The position numbers and the translations under genes were made by a program. 49,501 nt of DNA from Leptolyngbya sp. KIOST-1. GTDB lineage: Bacteria; Cyanobacteriota; Cyanobacteriia; Phormidesmidales; Phormidesmidaceae. The notes under the pieces were generated by a model. It searched no databases. It was not told the DNA's origin and saw only the letters and a program-made list of their open reading frames with translations. Location of the stretch: NCBI RefSeq assembly GCF_000763385.1, contig NZ_JQFA01000007.1, positions 1 through 49,501 of the forward strand. Reading direction: 5' to 3'. Each line of letters starts with the position of its first letter. Within the stretch, counting starts at the first letter, position 1. Shown piece by piece: positions 1 through 7,975 of the stretch.

Positions 1-2277
1 GCTGTGGCCGTCGAGGGAGGTAATCAGGGTGCCGTCGCGAGTCCAGAGCTTGGCCGTGCCGTCTTCACTGGCGGTGGCCAGGGTGCTGCCGTCGGGGCTG
101 AACTGCACGGCTACAACCGCATTGCTGTGGCCTGTTGAACGAGTGATTTCGCGATGTCTTGGAAGTTGTGCTTTGAGAAGCTCGCTTTGTATTTTGCTGC
201 GGATTTCGGCATCTAGTAAGGGATTTTGCTGAAACTGTTTTGCAGCCCGCAGGGCCGACAACCCTGCTTCAAAGCTATCTCCCGAAGCATTTAAGGTGGC
301 TGCCGTTTGTGCCAGAGTTAAGATGTTACTCCCGTTTGCGGCCCGCATCTGCCACCCTGGTACCAAGGTAGATCCCGTTGTCAACACGAGGCCTGCCGCT
401 AATCCGAGGGTGACGAGGCGTTTATTGCGCCTGCGTCGTCGTTCGGCCTGAGCGGAGGTCTGCCAAAAGGCATTTTCCAGCGCTGTCATCGTCTGCTCTG
501 CCCGTTGCTGAAAATCTCGCAACAAATCTAGATCAGGTGGCTGCCATAGCAGGCCGTCGGGTCTGTCTTTCTCGTGCCAATAGTGGGCCGTGGCTTCCAA
601 TCGACGCTTGAAGCGAATATCGTCTTGGCTACTATCTAGCCACTGTCTCAGTTTGGGCCAGCTCCGAATTAAGGCTTCATGAACCACCTCAACCGTTGCC
701 CTGTATTCCCCTTGAGCACTTTCACCCTGATCGTCAGTCACCACCAGATTAGCGTCGGCCAGCCGCTGCACCACCTCGCTCACCTGGGCTTCTGGGTAAT
801 GCACAGAGACTAAGCTGGCTTGAGTCACCCGGCGGCGCGTATCTTCGCTCCCTTCCCCCAGTTGGGTCAGGTTCAAAAAGATATGTTTAGCCACCTCCTG
901 CTGCTCTGGGGATAGGGAGGCATAGACCTCATCGGCCCGCTTTTGCAGCGTGCCGGTCACCCTGCCAAGTTTGCTATAGGTGGATGACATCAGTTGGCCA
1001 TTTTGCATTCCCTTCCAAAGTTCTGTCAGGGTGTACTGGAGGAGGGGAAGCTCGCTAGAGGACTGTTCCAAATCCTTCAGCATATCCTCCACTAAGCCTG
1101 GATCGAGGGTGAGCCCGGTTTTGTGGGCGGGCTCGATGATCGCCAGAGCCAACTCATCTCGGGTCATGGGCAGAATAGCCGTTAGATGGGTTTCTACCTT
1201 TTGGGCCAGCCCCCCATAGTGCTGTTCAAAGCACTTGCCGACAAAGTCAGAGCGCATGGCGACAATTAAGCAAAGCTGGGTAGGCAGCACCTCTAGTGCT
1301 CCCAGCAACGTATTGAAAAAGGCCGCTCGTTCTGCTTCGTCGTGACACAGGGTGAACGCCTCTTCAAACTGGTCGATGACCAAAAATACCCTCGGCACCT
1401 CGGCCCGTTTGATTAAGGCGCAAAGACCGTCCACCCCAGACTGAATCAGTTCTTGCGCCTGGTGCTGTTGTGCCGCCTGCTCCAGCGGGTCTGCCAAATC
1501 CTCCCCAAAGGCTAGGGCCAGGCTTTGGAGGGGATGTTCGCCGGGTAGGAGGATCCGAATGTCACAGTTCCCTTTTTCCTTGAGCTGCTGGAGCAACCCG
1601 GCCCGCAGCACCGATGACTTACCACTCCCCGAAGCCCCCACAATGGCCAGGAAGTTCGAGGTCTGGACTTTGGTTAGCAGCGTCTGGGTTAATGCCTTAC
1701 GGCCATAAAAGTATTGGCTGTCTTCGGTGTTGTAGTCGAAGTAGGATAACCCTTTGTACGGGCAAACGCCGGTCAGCCTGGCCTGGAGCGGTGTTTCTAG
1801 ATGCCGCTGAATATCCCGGATCAGCCGGTTGAGGTCACGGGAGTCTGTCTGGTGGTTGGCGTCATGGCCCAGTTTTGCCGTTTGTCGTTCCCGCAGCAGT
1901 TTGAGCAACCCCGGCAGCTGATCTTCGGCAGGCAGCGGCGTCCCATCAATCAGCAGCGGAATGACCAAGATGTTGCGCTTGAGGGCGTATTCAATCTCTA
2001 GTCGGACCCAGTCGTTCGGGTTATCGAGCCGTCGCTTGCCGGTGGAGCCACTCTGGACTTCGAGCCATGTAGGCCCCATCACGACGATCAGAACTTCGCA
2101 GTGGTCTAGCTCGGTTTCCAGATGGTTTTTGAAGCTTTGGCCAGCGGGGATAGAGTCCAGGTCGCGAAACACCACCTCGGGGCCAAAATGTTCAGCTAAG
2201 GCGTTATAGACGGTTTGAGTCACCGCTAGGCTGTCACTGCGACGATAGGAGAGAAAGATCGAGTGCTGGCTCGGCAT
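1..2277 (-). CDS. TIR-STAND-WD40 protein, N-terminal part (runs off window start)
   Basis: Reads from ATG at 2277 with no stop to base 1 (759 codons), so the gene is incomplete. Residues 1-130 form a TIR domain: it begins SIFLSYRRSDS and has a candidate catalytic glutamate in RLEIEYAL near residue 94. A STAND/NACHT-like ATPase follows, with Walker A GASGSGKSS near 214-222 and Walker B VFLVIDQFEE near 300. A basic stretch and one hydrophobic helix lie near 615-640, then WD40 repeats of 41 residues (FSPDG...TASEDGTAKLW) begin. Proteins of this layout are STAND sensors; TIR domains in such proteins usually cleave NAD+ to cause abortive infection. The C-terminal half is almost certainly 48751-49501, so the full protein would be about 1,000 residues or more. 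The start is supported by a purine-rich AGGGGAATGAGG just upstream. Role in phage defence is inference. Confidence 0.9.
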   Translation of the reverse strand, partial: MPSQHSIFLSYRRSDSLAVTQTVYNALAEHFGPEVVFRDLDSIPAGQSFKNHLETELDHCEVLIVVMGPTWLEVQSGSTGKRRLDNPNDWVRLEIEYALKRNILVIPLLIDGTPLPAEDQLPGLLKLLRERQTAKLGHDANHQTDSRDLNRLIRDIQRHLETPLQARLTGVCPYKGLSYFDYNTEDSQYFYGRKALTQTLLTKVQTSNFLAIVGASGSGKSSVLRAGLLQQLKEKGNCDIRILLPGEHPLQSLALAFGEDLADPLEQAAQQHQAQELIQSGVDGLCALIKRAEVPRVFLVIDQFEEAFTLCHDEAERAAFFNTLLGALEVLPTQLCLIVAMRSDFVGKCFEQHYGGLAQKVETHLTAILPMTRDELALAIIEPAHKTGLTLDPGLVEDMLKDLEQSSSELPLLQYTLTELWKGMQNGQLMSSTYSKLGRVTGTLQKRADEVYASLSPEQQEVAKHIFLNLTQLGEGSEDTRRRVTQASLVSVHYPEAQVSEVVQRLADANLVVTDDQGESAQGEYRATVEVVHEALIRSWPKLRQWLDSSQDDIRFKRRLEATAHYWHEKDRPDGLLWQPPDLDLLRDFQQRAEQTMTALENAFWQTSAQAERRRRRNKRLVTLGLAAGLVLTTGSTLVPGWQMRAANGSNILTLAQTAATLNASGDSFEAGLSALRAAKQFQQNPLLDAEIRSKIQSELLKAQLPRHREITRSTGHSNAVVAVQFSPDGSTLATASEDGTAKLWTRDGTLITSLDGHS

Positions 2278-2421
2278 GGCCTCATTCCCCTGGAATTAGC
2301 GCTATCTTACGGCAGTTCCTGCTCAGGCTTGGTTCAGCCCACTGAACTTTGGAGTAGTTGCCTGCGCGCGCAACTAGCCGATCTGGCTTATGTCCAGTGC
2401 GTTAGACCTATTCAGGAATGC

Positions 2422-3285
2422 TTAACGGTAGAGTAATACGGGAATTTGGCTACTCTGCAGCAGTTGTACCGTGGTGCTGCCGATCACCAGATGGCGAATG
2501 CGGCGGTGGCCGTAGGCCCCCATCAGCAGCAGACTGATGTTGTGGTCGTTGAGGTGGCGGGCGATCGCCTTTTCCGGCTCCCCGACCTGCAAACTTGCTG
2601 TTGGCATCAGCCCCGCCCCTTGCAGCACCGCCTCAGCTTCGGCCAAACACCGGGTTTTCTCAGCGTCGGACTCCGCCCCCGCTACCGTCAGCAGGTGAAT
2701 CTCTAGCTCCCGGAGGCCGGGAGACTCGATTAGAAACCGCAGCATTTGCTGGCCAGTGGGGCTGCCGTCGTAGGCCACCAGCAGACGCTCCATCGGCACC
2801 ACGGTTCTGGGGGTAATCAGGCAGGGCTTGTGGCCGCTGCGCACGATGCGATCGACATTGGCCCCCAGGTGGCCAGAGGCAAAGTCGGCGGCCTCCCCCC
2901 GCTTGCCCAGCACAATCAGGTCTACGTCGGCCTCTAGATTCTCCAAGCAGTCCACCAAAAAGCCGGTTTTGTGGATCAGCTTGACGGTGGTAGCGCCCTG
3001 GGCGGCGATCGCCGCTGCAGCGTCAGCCAAAATCAGCTTGGCCTTCTGGTGGTTGAGCTTGGCCCGCTCGTGCTCCACCTCCACCAGCTTTTTCAGCAGG
3101 CTTTCGGCGGCCCCCAGACCAATGCTGCCGCTGAGGTTGCTGGCTTCGGCTGTAGCCTGTCCCCGCGAGTCGGTGACATAGAGCACGTCAACACTGGCTC
3201 CCATGCCCTGGGCAAACCAGGCGGCGTAGGGGTAGCTGCTCTGGGCAAAGGTGGAGCCGTCAGTGCATAGTAAGATTCGTTTCAT
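2422..3285 (-). CDS. Universal stress protein, tandem Usp domains
   Basis: 287 residues with two Usp (UspA-like) domains, about 1-145 and 155-287. The second carries a full nucleotide-binding signature G-2x-G-9x-G-S (MGAYGHRRI then VIGSTT), and the first has a looser version (LGKRGEAADFASGHLG). This implies an ATP-binding Usp. It starts 7 bp after the stop of the SulP transporter gene on the same strand, so the two are surely co-transcribed. Linked SulP and Usp genes are common in cyanobacteria and suggest the Usp modulates the transporter or responds to the same stress. Cytosolic, with no signal peptide. Family assignment is firm; physiological role is inference. Confidence 0.92.
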   Translation of the reverse strand: MKRILLCTDGSTFAQSSYPYAAWFAQGMGASVDVLYVTDSRGQATAEASNLSGSIGLGAAESLLKKLVEVEHERAKLNHQKAKLILADAAAAIAAQGATTVKLIHKTGFLVDCLENLEADVDLIVLGKRGEAADFASGHLGANVDRIVRSGHKPCLITPRTVVPMERLLVAYDGSPTGQQMLRFLIESPGLRELEIHLLTVAGAESDAEKTRCLAEAEAVLQGAGLMPTASLQVGEPEKAIARHLNDHNISLLLMGAYGHRRIRHLVIGSTTVQLLQSSQIPVLLYR

Positions 3286-3292
3286 GGCGGGA

Positions 3293-4789
3293 CTACTCCT
3301 GGAGGGCGGTGGGCTGACTGTGGACGGCCAATTTGTTCACCAGGGTGGTGCTGGCCTCGTTCAGGCCCACCACCTCTACCTCGGCTCCGGCGCGGCGAAA
3401 TTTGTTGACAATCTTGTCCAGGGCGGCAACGGCCCCCTGATCCCATAGGTGGGCGTGGGTGAGGTCGATGGTGACGCGATCGACAAACTCTTCAAAGTCA
3501 AAGGCTTCAAAGAACTCATCCCTTGAGACAAAGAAAATCTGGCCCGACACGCTGTAAACCCGGTGGCCCTCTGCGCGCATCACCTTGTCCACAAAGACTA
3601 GCTGGGCAATCTTGCGAGAGAAAAACACCGTACTCATCACAATCCCGGTGGCCACCCCGAGGGCAAAGTTGCGGGTGAAGATCGTCACCAGCATGGTGGA
3701 CAGCATCACCGCCGTCTCGGTGCGGGGAATTTTGGCCATATCGCGAAACGAAGCCCAGCGAAAGGTGCCGATGGAAACCATGATCATTACCGCCACCAGG
3801 GCCGCCATAGGCATCTGCTGCACCCAGCCGCTCAGCACCAGAATGGCAAACAACAGAAACACCCCAGCGCACAGAGTGGAGAGTCGCCCCCGCCCGCCCG
3901 ACTGCACATTGATCACCGACTGGCCAATCATGCCGCAGCCTGCCATACCGCCAAAAAAGCTGGTAATGATGTTGGCGATGCCCTGACCCTTGGCCTCGCG
4001 GTTTTTGTCGCTGGGGGTGTCGGTGAGTTCGTCCACCAGCGACGCGGTCAGGAATGAGGCTAACAGCCCCACCACGGCCATGGTCAGCGACGTCGGCAGC
4101 ACAATCCGCAGGGTTTCCAGAGTCCAGGGCACCTGGGGCAGGGCGAAGATGGGCAGGGCGGTGGGCAGCTCGCCCATGTCGCCAACCGTGGGTACGTCAA
4201 TACCGAGGGCGATCGCCGCCACCGTCATCACAAACAGCGCCACCAGGGGTGAGGGCACCGCTTTGGTAAACCGCGGCAGGATGTAGATGATCGCCAGCGA
4301 CAGCGCCGTCATCACGTACACGGCCAAGGGCACGTTGGTCAGCTGGGGCAGCTGCGCTAAGAAAATCAGCACCGCCAGGGCGTTGATATAGCCCACCATC
4401 ACGGCGCGGGGCACATAGCGCATCTGGCGACCCAGCCGCAGCACGCCAAAGATCACTTGAAACACACCGCACAGCAGGGTGGCCACCAGCAGATACTCGA
4501 GCCCGTAGTCGCGCACCAGGTCGATCATCAGCAGCGCCATGGCTCCAGTGGCGGCGGAGATCGACGCGGGCCTCCCGCCCAAAAAAGCGGTGACCACCGC
4601 AATGATGAAAGAGGCATAAAGGCCCACCTTGGGGTCCACTCCGGCGATGATCGAGAACGCGATCGCTTCGGGAATCAGCGCCAGCCCTACCACCGCCCCA
4701 GCCAGCAGGTCGGCTCTTGGGTTAGACCACCACTCTCGCTTCAGAGCGCGCAAATTTAGAGATCGAAGATTGAAATTGGAATTGTTCAA
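3293..4789 (-). CDS. SulP-family inorganic anion transporter with STAS domain
   Basis: 498 residues. The first 400 are dominated by hydrophobic helices typical of SulP permeases, with the conserved opening [20 protein letters not shown] and the core [13 protein letters not shown] short STAS domain closes the protein ([19 protein letters not shown]). SulP proteins move sulfate, bicarbonate or other anions across the inner membrane; cyanobacterial BicA, a Na+-dependent bicarbonate transporter, belongs here but is usually somewhat longer. The substrate cannot be told from the sequence. First gene of an operon with the Usp gene 7 bp downstream. It starts at ATG 4789 and opens with [19 protein letters not shown] before the first helix. 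Confidence 0.92.
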   Translation of the reverse strand: MNNSNFNLRSLNLRALKREWWSNPRADLLAGAVVGLALIPEAIAFSIIAGVDPKVGLYASFIIAVVTAFLGGRPASISAATGAMALLMIDLVRDYGLEYLLVATLLCGVFQVIFGVLRLGRQMRYVPRAVMVGYINALAVLIFLAQLPQLTNVPLAVYVMTALSLAIIYILPRFTKAVPSPLVALFVMTVAAIALGIDVPTVGDMGELPTALPIFALPQVPWTLETLRIVLPTSLTMAVVGLLASFLTASLVDELTDTPSDKNREAKGQGIANIITSFFGGMAGCGMIGQSVINVQSGGRGRLSTLCAGVFLLFAILVLSGWVQQMPMAALVAVMIMVSIGTFRWASFRDMAKIPRTETAVMLSTMLVTIFTRNFALGVATGIVMSTVFFSRKIAQLVFVDKVMRAEGHRVYSVSGQIFFVSRDEFFEAFDFEEFVDRVTIDLTHAHLWDQGAVAALDKIVNKFRRAGAEVEVVGLNEASTTLVNKLAVHSQPTALQE

Positions 4790-5562
4790 GGGGTCTCCTG
4801 TAGCCTGGAAAAATAAAGCCTGGTCGGGCTAGTGATAGAACGGACTGATCAAACTCCTGTGGCCTTGGCCACCAGCAGGTTGAGAGCTATGCCTGCTCAG
4901 CCATGACAATAGCCTTGATGCCGATCGCAATGGCCTGAGCCATCGGCTCTGTAAGCCTAGAGTTGGTTGCAAATCCGTGACGGAAAGCCAGTTGCGCCAT
5001 GGTCAAAGACCGATCCTTGGGGACCATTGCAACCGGCCATCTCAATCGTTGAATAAATCTACATTTGGGCTGGCAAAGGCCGATGATCACCTTTGGTCAT
5101 GAAGGCTGTTGAGGTGTTTTAAAACGATAGGCTCCCCAGCTTAGGGAGGACCGCCTACCAGCTGAGTGCCTTGAGTCTGACCGAAGAAGATCGCCATAGC
5201 TCGTGAGTAGATGTGCTTAATACTTCTTTGCTTAAGCTTATCTAACGGCAAATGAGCAGCTGTGTCTAGAGGGCAATGAAAAAGAGACGGAGAAGATGGG
5301 GTCAAGATTTGACGGTCAACCGCTTCCGAAGGTTGTAGCTACCGTCACTGGTGTGAGCAGTGGCCTCTCGGCACAACTAGTCAAGGGCTGGACCAAGCAG
5401 CAAAAAGCCCCCAGCAAAGACAGGGGCAGCGGTGAAATTCTCTAGGCAGTCTACTGTTGGCGCTAGCACTCACCAAACGACCTGGACATCAACCTGGCGG
5501 CAATAGACATACCCAGCGCAGATGCTTACGATCGCCAGTAGCGACTCTAATGTTCACACCCA
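4790..5562. other. Intergenic stretch, no convincing gene
   Basis: About 770 bp between the SulP operon (reading left) and the gene at 5563 (reading right). It must hold the SulP promoter near its left edge. Two weak reading frames exist: a minus-strand 67-codon frame at 4887-5090, whose end looks like a degraded protein tail, and a plus-strand 49-codon frame at 5296-5445. Neither has a good ribosome binding site or a family I recognise. Probably decayed sequence. Confidence 0.4.
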
Positions 5563-6036
5563 ATGCCCCCAACCCTGAATGAATCCCTTTCCCTCGAAAT
5601 TTCTGAACAAATCAAAAGCAAAGCAGGCGCTCCCTTTGGCAACACCCATCGAGCTGTGCTGACCCTGACAGGAGCGACCTACGTTCAGGGGTTTGTAGTT
5701 TTGAATAACGGGCAGTATGAGCCCCTCGAACACGCCTGGATTGTACTGGGTGACGATATCATCGACCCGACGCTACCGCATATTAACAAAGCCCAGCAAG
5801 AAATCTACTACTTTTCCGCCCAAAGCCTCAGCATCAAGGCATTAAAAGCCTTTATTGAAGAGGCCCAGGAAGATTACCCAGAGGATCCGCCGCTGCCGAT
5901 TTACGGTGCTCCGCCCTACGAGTATTACGGTGACGTAATGCTAGGGGGAAAAGACTACGTGAATGCTTATCAAGCAGCCCAATTAAAGAGCAGCGAACTC
6001 AAGGCAGCTAGGGCAGAACACAAACAAAATACCTGA
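5563..6036 (+). CDS. Hypothetical protein, 157 aa
   Basis: 157 residues with no membrane segment or signal peptide. The clearest part is residues 45-70: VQGFVVLNNGQYEPLEHAWI followed by DDIIDPTLP. That is a His in a beta hairpin followed by an Asp-Pro-Thr turn, a pattern seen in small papain-like or amidase-like phage and plasmid proteins, but I cannot assign a family. The rest is acidic with proline-rich stretches (DYPEDPPLPIYGAPPYEYYG). It sits alone, convergent with the plasmid initiator gene at 6107-7207, with a 70-bp gap. No strong ribosome binding site precedes the ATG. Real gene likely; function unknown. Confidence 0.6.
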   Translation: MPPTLNESLSLEISEQIKSKAGAPFGNTHRAVLTLTGATYVQGFVVLNNGQYEPLEHAWIVLGDDIIDPTLPHINKAQQEIYYFSAQSLSIKALKAFIEEAQEDYPEDPPLPIYGAPPYEYYGDVMLGGKDYVNAYQAAQLKSSELKAARAEHKQNT

Positions 6037-6106
6037 CGTTGCCAAATCATTATGCCTGTTTGCCTGAGCAAGCTGGTAGCTTGCCCCTCCGCGCCGATGG
6101 ACTTTT

Positions 6107-7207
6107 CTACCCCTCAGCCCTCAGTTTTTCAGGATTGATCTGAAATTGAATCGTCGCTAACTTCTTTCTTCCTGGCAGCTCCTGTGCTCCCAGGATATAT
6201 CCCTCATTACTCAACTCTTCCACCGTGCGCCAGAAAATTTGGTTATTGCGAGAGGCGTTGCTGCCCAGTAGATCCAAATTCTTAAAGAGGTACTGCTTTG
6301 AAACATTGAGGTATTGGCCATCCTCAGGCCGATCCCACTTCATTCGGCTAGCCAGGTAAATGAGCAGCTTAGTCTTGTAGTCGTGCTTGGTGCTGCCTCC
6401 TAGACGTTGGCGAATGTCGAGGCTATCGGCAAAAAGCACATAGTCTCCGTTCCGAGCTGGCCCATCAAAGAACTCTAGGGAGACAGTATAGGCATCGGCT
6501 AACTCATAGGTATAGTCGGCGGCCTTAGCCAAGTCAAAGTCTCGGGGCACGTTGTCGATCTCATAATCTCTGATTCTCAAAACACTTTTGATGGTGACCT
6601 TGGCCCCCAGATTGTCGCCTTTGCGAAGAGACTGGGCAAACACTAGTTCAGTGCGGTGCAGAGCCACCAGGTCTCTATGGAGCTGAGATCTGAGTTTTGA
6701 TGCAAATCCCCCATCTTTGGTTTTGGTATAGCCCAGGGCCTCCAGCAAATCATTAGAGCGAAACGAAACCAATGGCCCCTGATCCTGTTGGGCTGCCAGG
6801 CGATATAAATGCAGCACGATGGAAACCTGACGCGGGTTGAGGAAGGTGAGCAGGGCGACCAGCAGGCGTTCGATGCGGCGATCTTGAATGTTCTCCAGCC
6901 CCTTGCTGATTCCCATGTCAACACAGGATTCGATATCTAAGCTGGAATATTGGGCTTGGATCTCTTCCCACTCTTCGGCGGTTAGGTTTTCAAGGGGTAC
7001 GCGGCGGGTAACAGCGACTTCTGCATCGTCTTTAGAATCAGCCTCAACACGCATTTCAAGGTAATAGCCATCGCCATCCGACCGCAGAATAGGCACCTGC
7101 ACATCCGGGTTTTTTACCGATGCTCCAGCCCGTGGCAGCACCATGAGCAGTTGCCCATCGACCGGGAAGGTGTCTGATCCTGTTGTTGGCGTCTCGGGGA
7201 CACTCAC
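6107..7207 (-). CDS. Iteron-binding plasmid replication initiator (Rep-like)
   Basis: 366 residues, starting at GTG 7207. The assignment rests mainly on position: the start lies 100 bp from ten copies of a 19-bp iteron at 7310-7621, the usual layout of theta plasmid origins. The middle (about 120-350) is a mixed helical/strand region that reads like two winged helices of a Rep protein (ERLLVALLTFLNPRQVSIVLHLYRLAAQ; TKTKDGGFASKLRSQLHRDL; then KHDYKTKLLIYLASRM). An N-terminal acidic extension of about 100 residues precedes it. Likely binds iterons, opens the origin and represses its own promoter. Family membership is inferred, not read from a diagnostic motif. The alternative is another plasmid regulator. 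Confidence 0.65.
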   Translation of the reverse strand: MSVPETPTTGSDTFPVDGQLLMVLPRAGASVKNPDVQVPILRSDGDGYYLEMRVEADSKDDAEVAVTRRVPLENLTAEEWEEIQAQYSSLDIESCVDMGISKGLENIQDRRIERLLVALLTFLNPRQVSIVLHLYRLAAQQDQGPLVSFRSNDLLEALGYTKTKDGGFASKLRSQLHRDLVALHRTELVFAQSLRKGDNLGAKVTIKSVLRIRDYEIDNVPRDFDLAKAADYTYELADAYTVSLEFFDGPARNGDYVLFADSLDIRQRLGGSTKHDYKTKLLIYLASRMKWDRPEDGQYLNVSKQYLFKNLDLLGSNASRNNQIFWRTVEELSNEGYILGAQELPGRKKLATIQFQINPEKLRAEG

Positions 7208-7309
7208 GGCGAGTTCTCATCCTGTCTGACACAGCATTGAGCCACATTTTAGGGAAGAACGCTGGCGAAAACACTCCGTAACGTTCAACGGGCCAGGCTT
7301 TTTTAGCTA

Positions 7310-7621
7310 CCTGTAACTTTGGCGTATGATTTTTCCGCCGCTACCTGTAACTTTGGCGTATGGTTTCGCCTGTAACTTTGGCGTATGGTCATTTTCTGAC
7401 CTGTAACTTTGGCGTATGGTTTTGCCTGTAACTTTGGCGTATGGTTTTTTGTCGGCTCTCTGGCAAGGCTTTGACGGGTCAGCCTTCTCGGCGGCGACCT
7501 GTAACTTTGGCGTATGGTTTTGCCTGTAACTTTGGCGTATGGTCATTTTCTGACCTGTAACTTTGGCGTATAGTTTTGCCTGTAACTTTGGCGTATGGGT
7601 GACCTGTAACTCTGGCGTACA
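7310..7621 (-). repeat. Ten iterons of a plasmid replication origin
   Basis: Ten directly repeated copies of CCTGTAACTTTGGCGTATG begin at 7310, 7344, 7369, 7400, 7425, 7498, 7523, 7554, 7579 and 7603. The eighth has a one-base change and the tenth is degenerate. The spacing pattern 25, 31, 25 occurs twice (7344-7443 and 7498-7597), so the array is itself a duplication of a four-iteron block. It lies directly upstream of the Rep-like gene on the minus strand. The array also opens a meaningless minus-strand reading frame. Confidence 0.88.
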
Positions 7622-7826
7622 GACCCATAGAGGGCTATTGAGAATCAAGATTTTCAGTGCTACTCTTTGTCAATATTCCAGCTTCAGAACGTTTGCACTA
7701 ACTCCCAGGAGAGGTGAAGGAGGTGGTACGACTCACTCAGTAATGACCAGTGCCCAGCTGAACTGACCACTCAGACTAAGCCTCGATCTGTATTAAGCGT
7801 CCTGACCAGGCCCTTAATACGCAAAA

Positions 7827-7854
7827 AGAACCGGCAGCAGATGCCACCGGCTCT
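7827..7854 (-). terminator. Probable intrinsic terminator, minus strand
   Basis: Imperfect stem (AGAGCCGG pairing with CCGGTTCT, with an inner GGCA/TGCC) followed on the minus strand by TTTTT. No coding gene lies immediately upstream on that strand, so it may end a short untranslated RNA or a transcript starting near 7970. Confidence 0.45.
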
Positions 7855-7924
7855 TTAAAAAGCGAAAACCCGAGAGGACCAGTCCCGAGTCGCGCGTGAA
7901 TTGCTTGTGCGGCTATGGTAACAC

Positions 7925-7975
7925 CGGATCTCTCTCGGGGCAATACCCATTGCTCTTTTTTAGGAGAGAGATCCG
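7925..7975 (+). promoter_or_regulatory. Hairpin hiding the ribosome binding site of the 7976 gene
   Basis: A perfect 12-bp inverted repeat: CGGATCTCTCTC at 7925-7936 and GAGAGAGATCCG at 7964-7975, with a 27-nt loop. The Shine-Dalgarno sequence AGGAGA (7962-7967) lies in the right arm and the ATG starts at the very next base. In mRNA the stem would block ribosome entry, so this is probably a translational control element or protein-binding operator. Confidence 0.6.

Noticed and set aside
2828..3181. Plus-strand frames over the Usp and SulP genes
   Set aside because: Shadows of high-GC minus-strand genes; no family resemblance and no ribosome sites.
7310..7621. CRISPR-like array
   Set aside because: Spacers are 5-12 bp and mostly identical, no cas genes nearby, and a Rep-like gene adjoins: iterons fit better.
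7307..7648. 113-codon minus-strand frame over the iterons with repeated PKLQ/KVTG peptides
   Set aside because: It is only the translation of the iteron array; no ribosome site and no non-repeat content.
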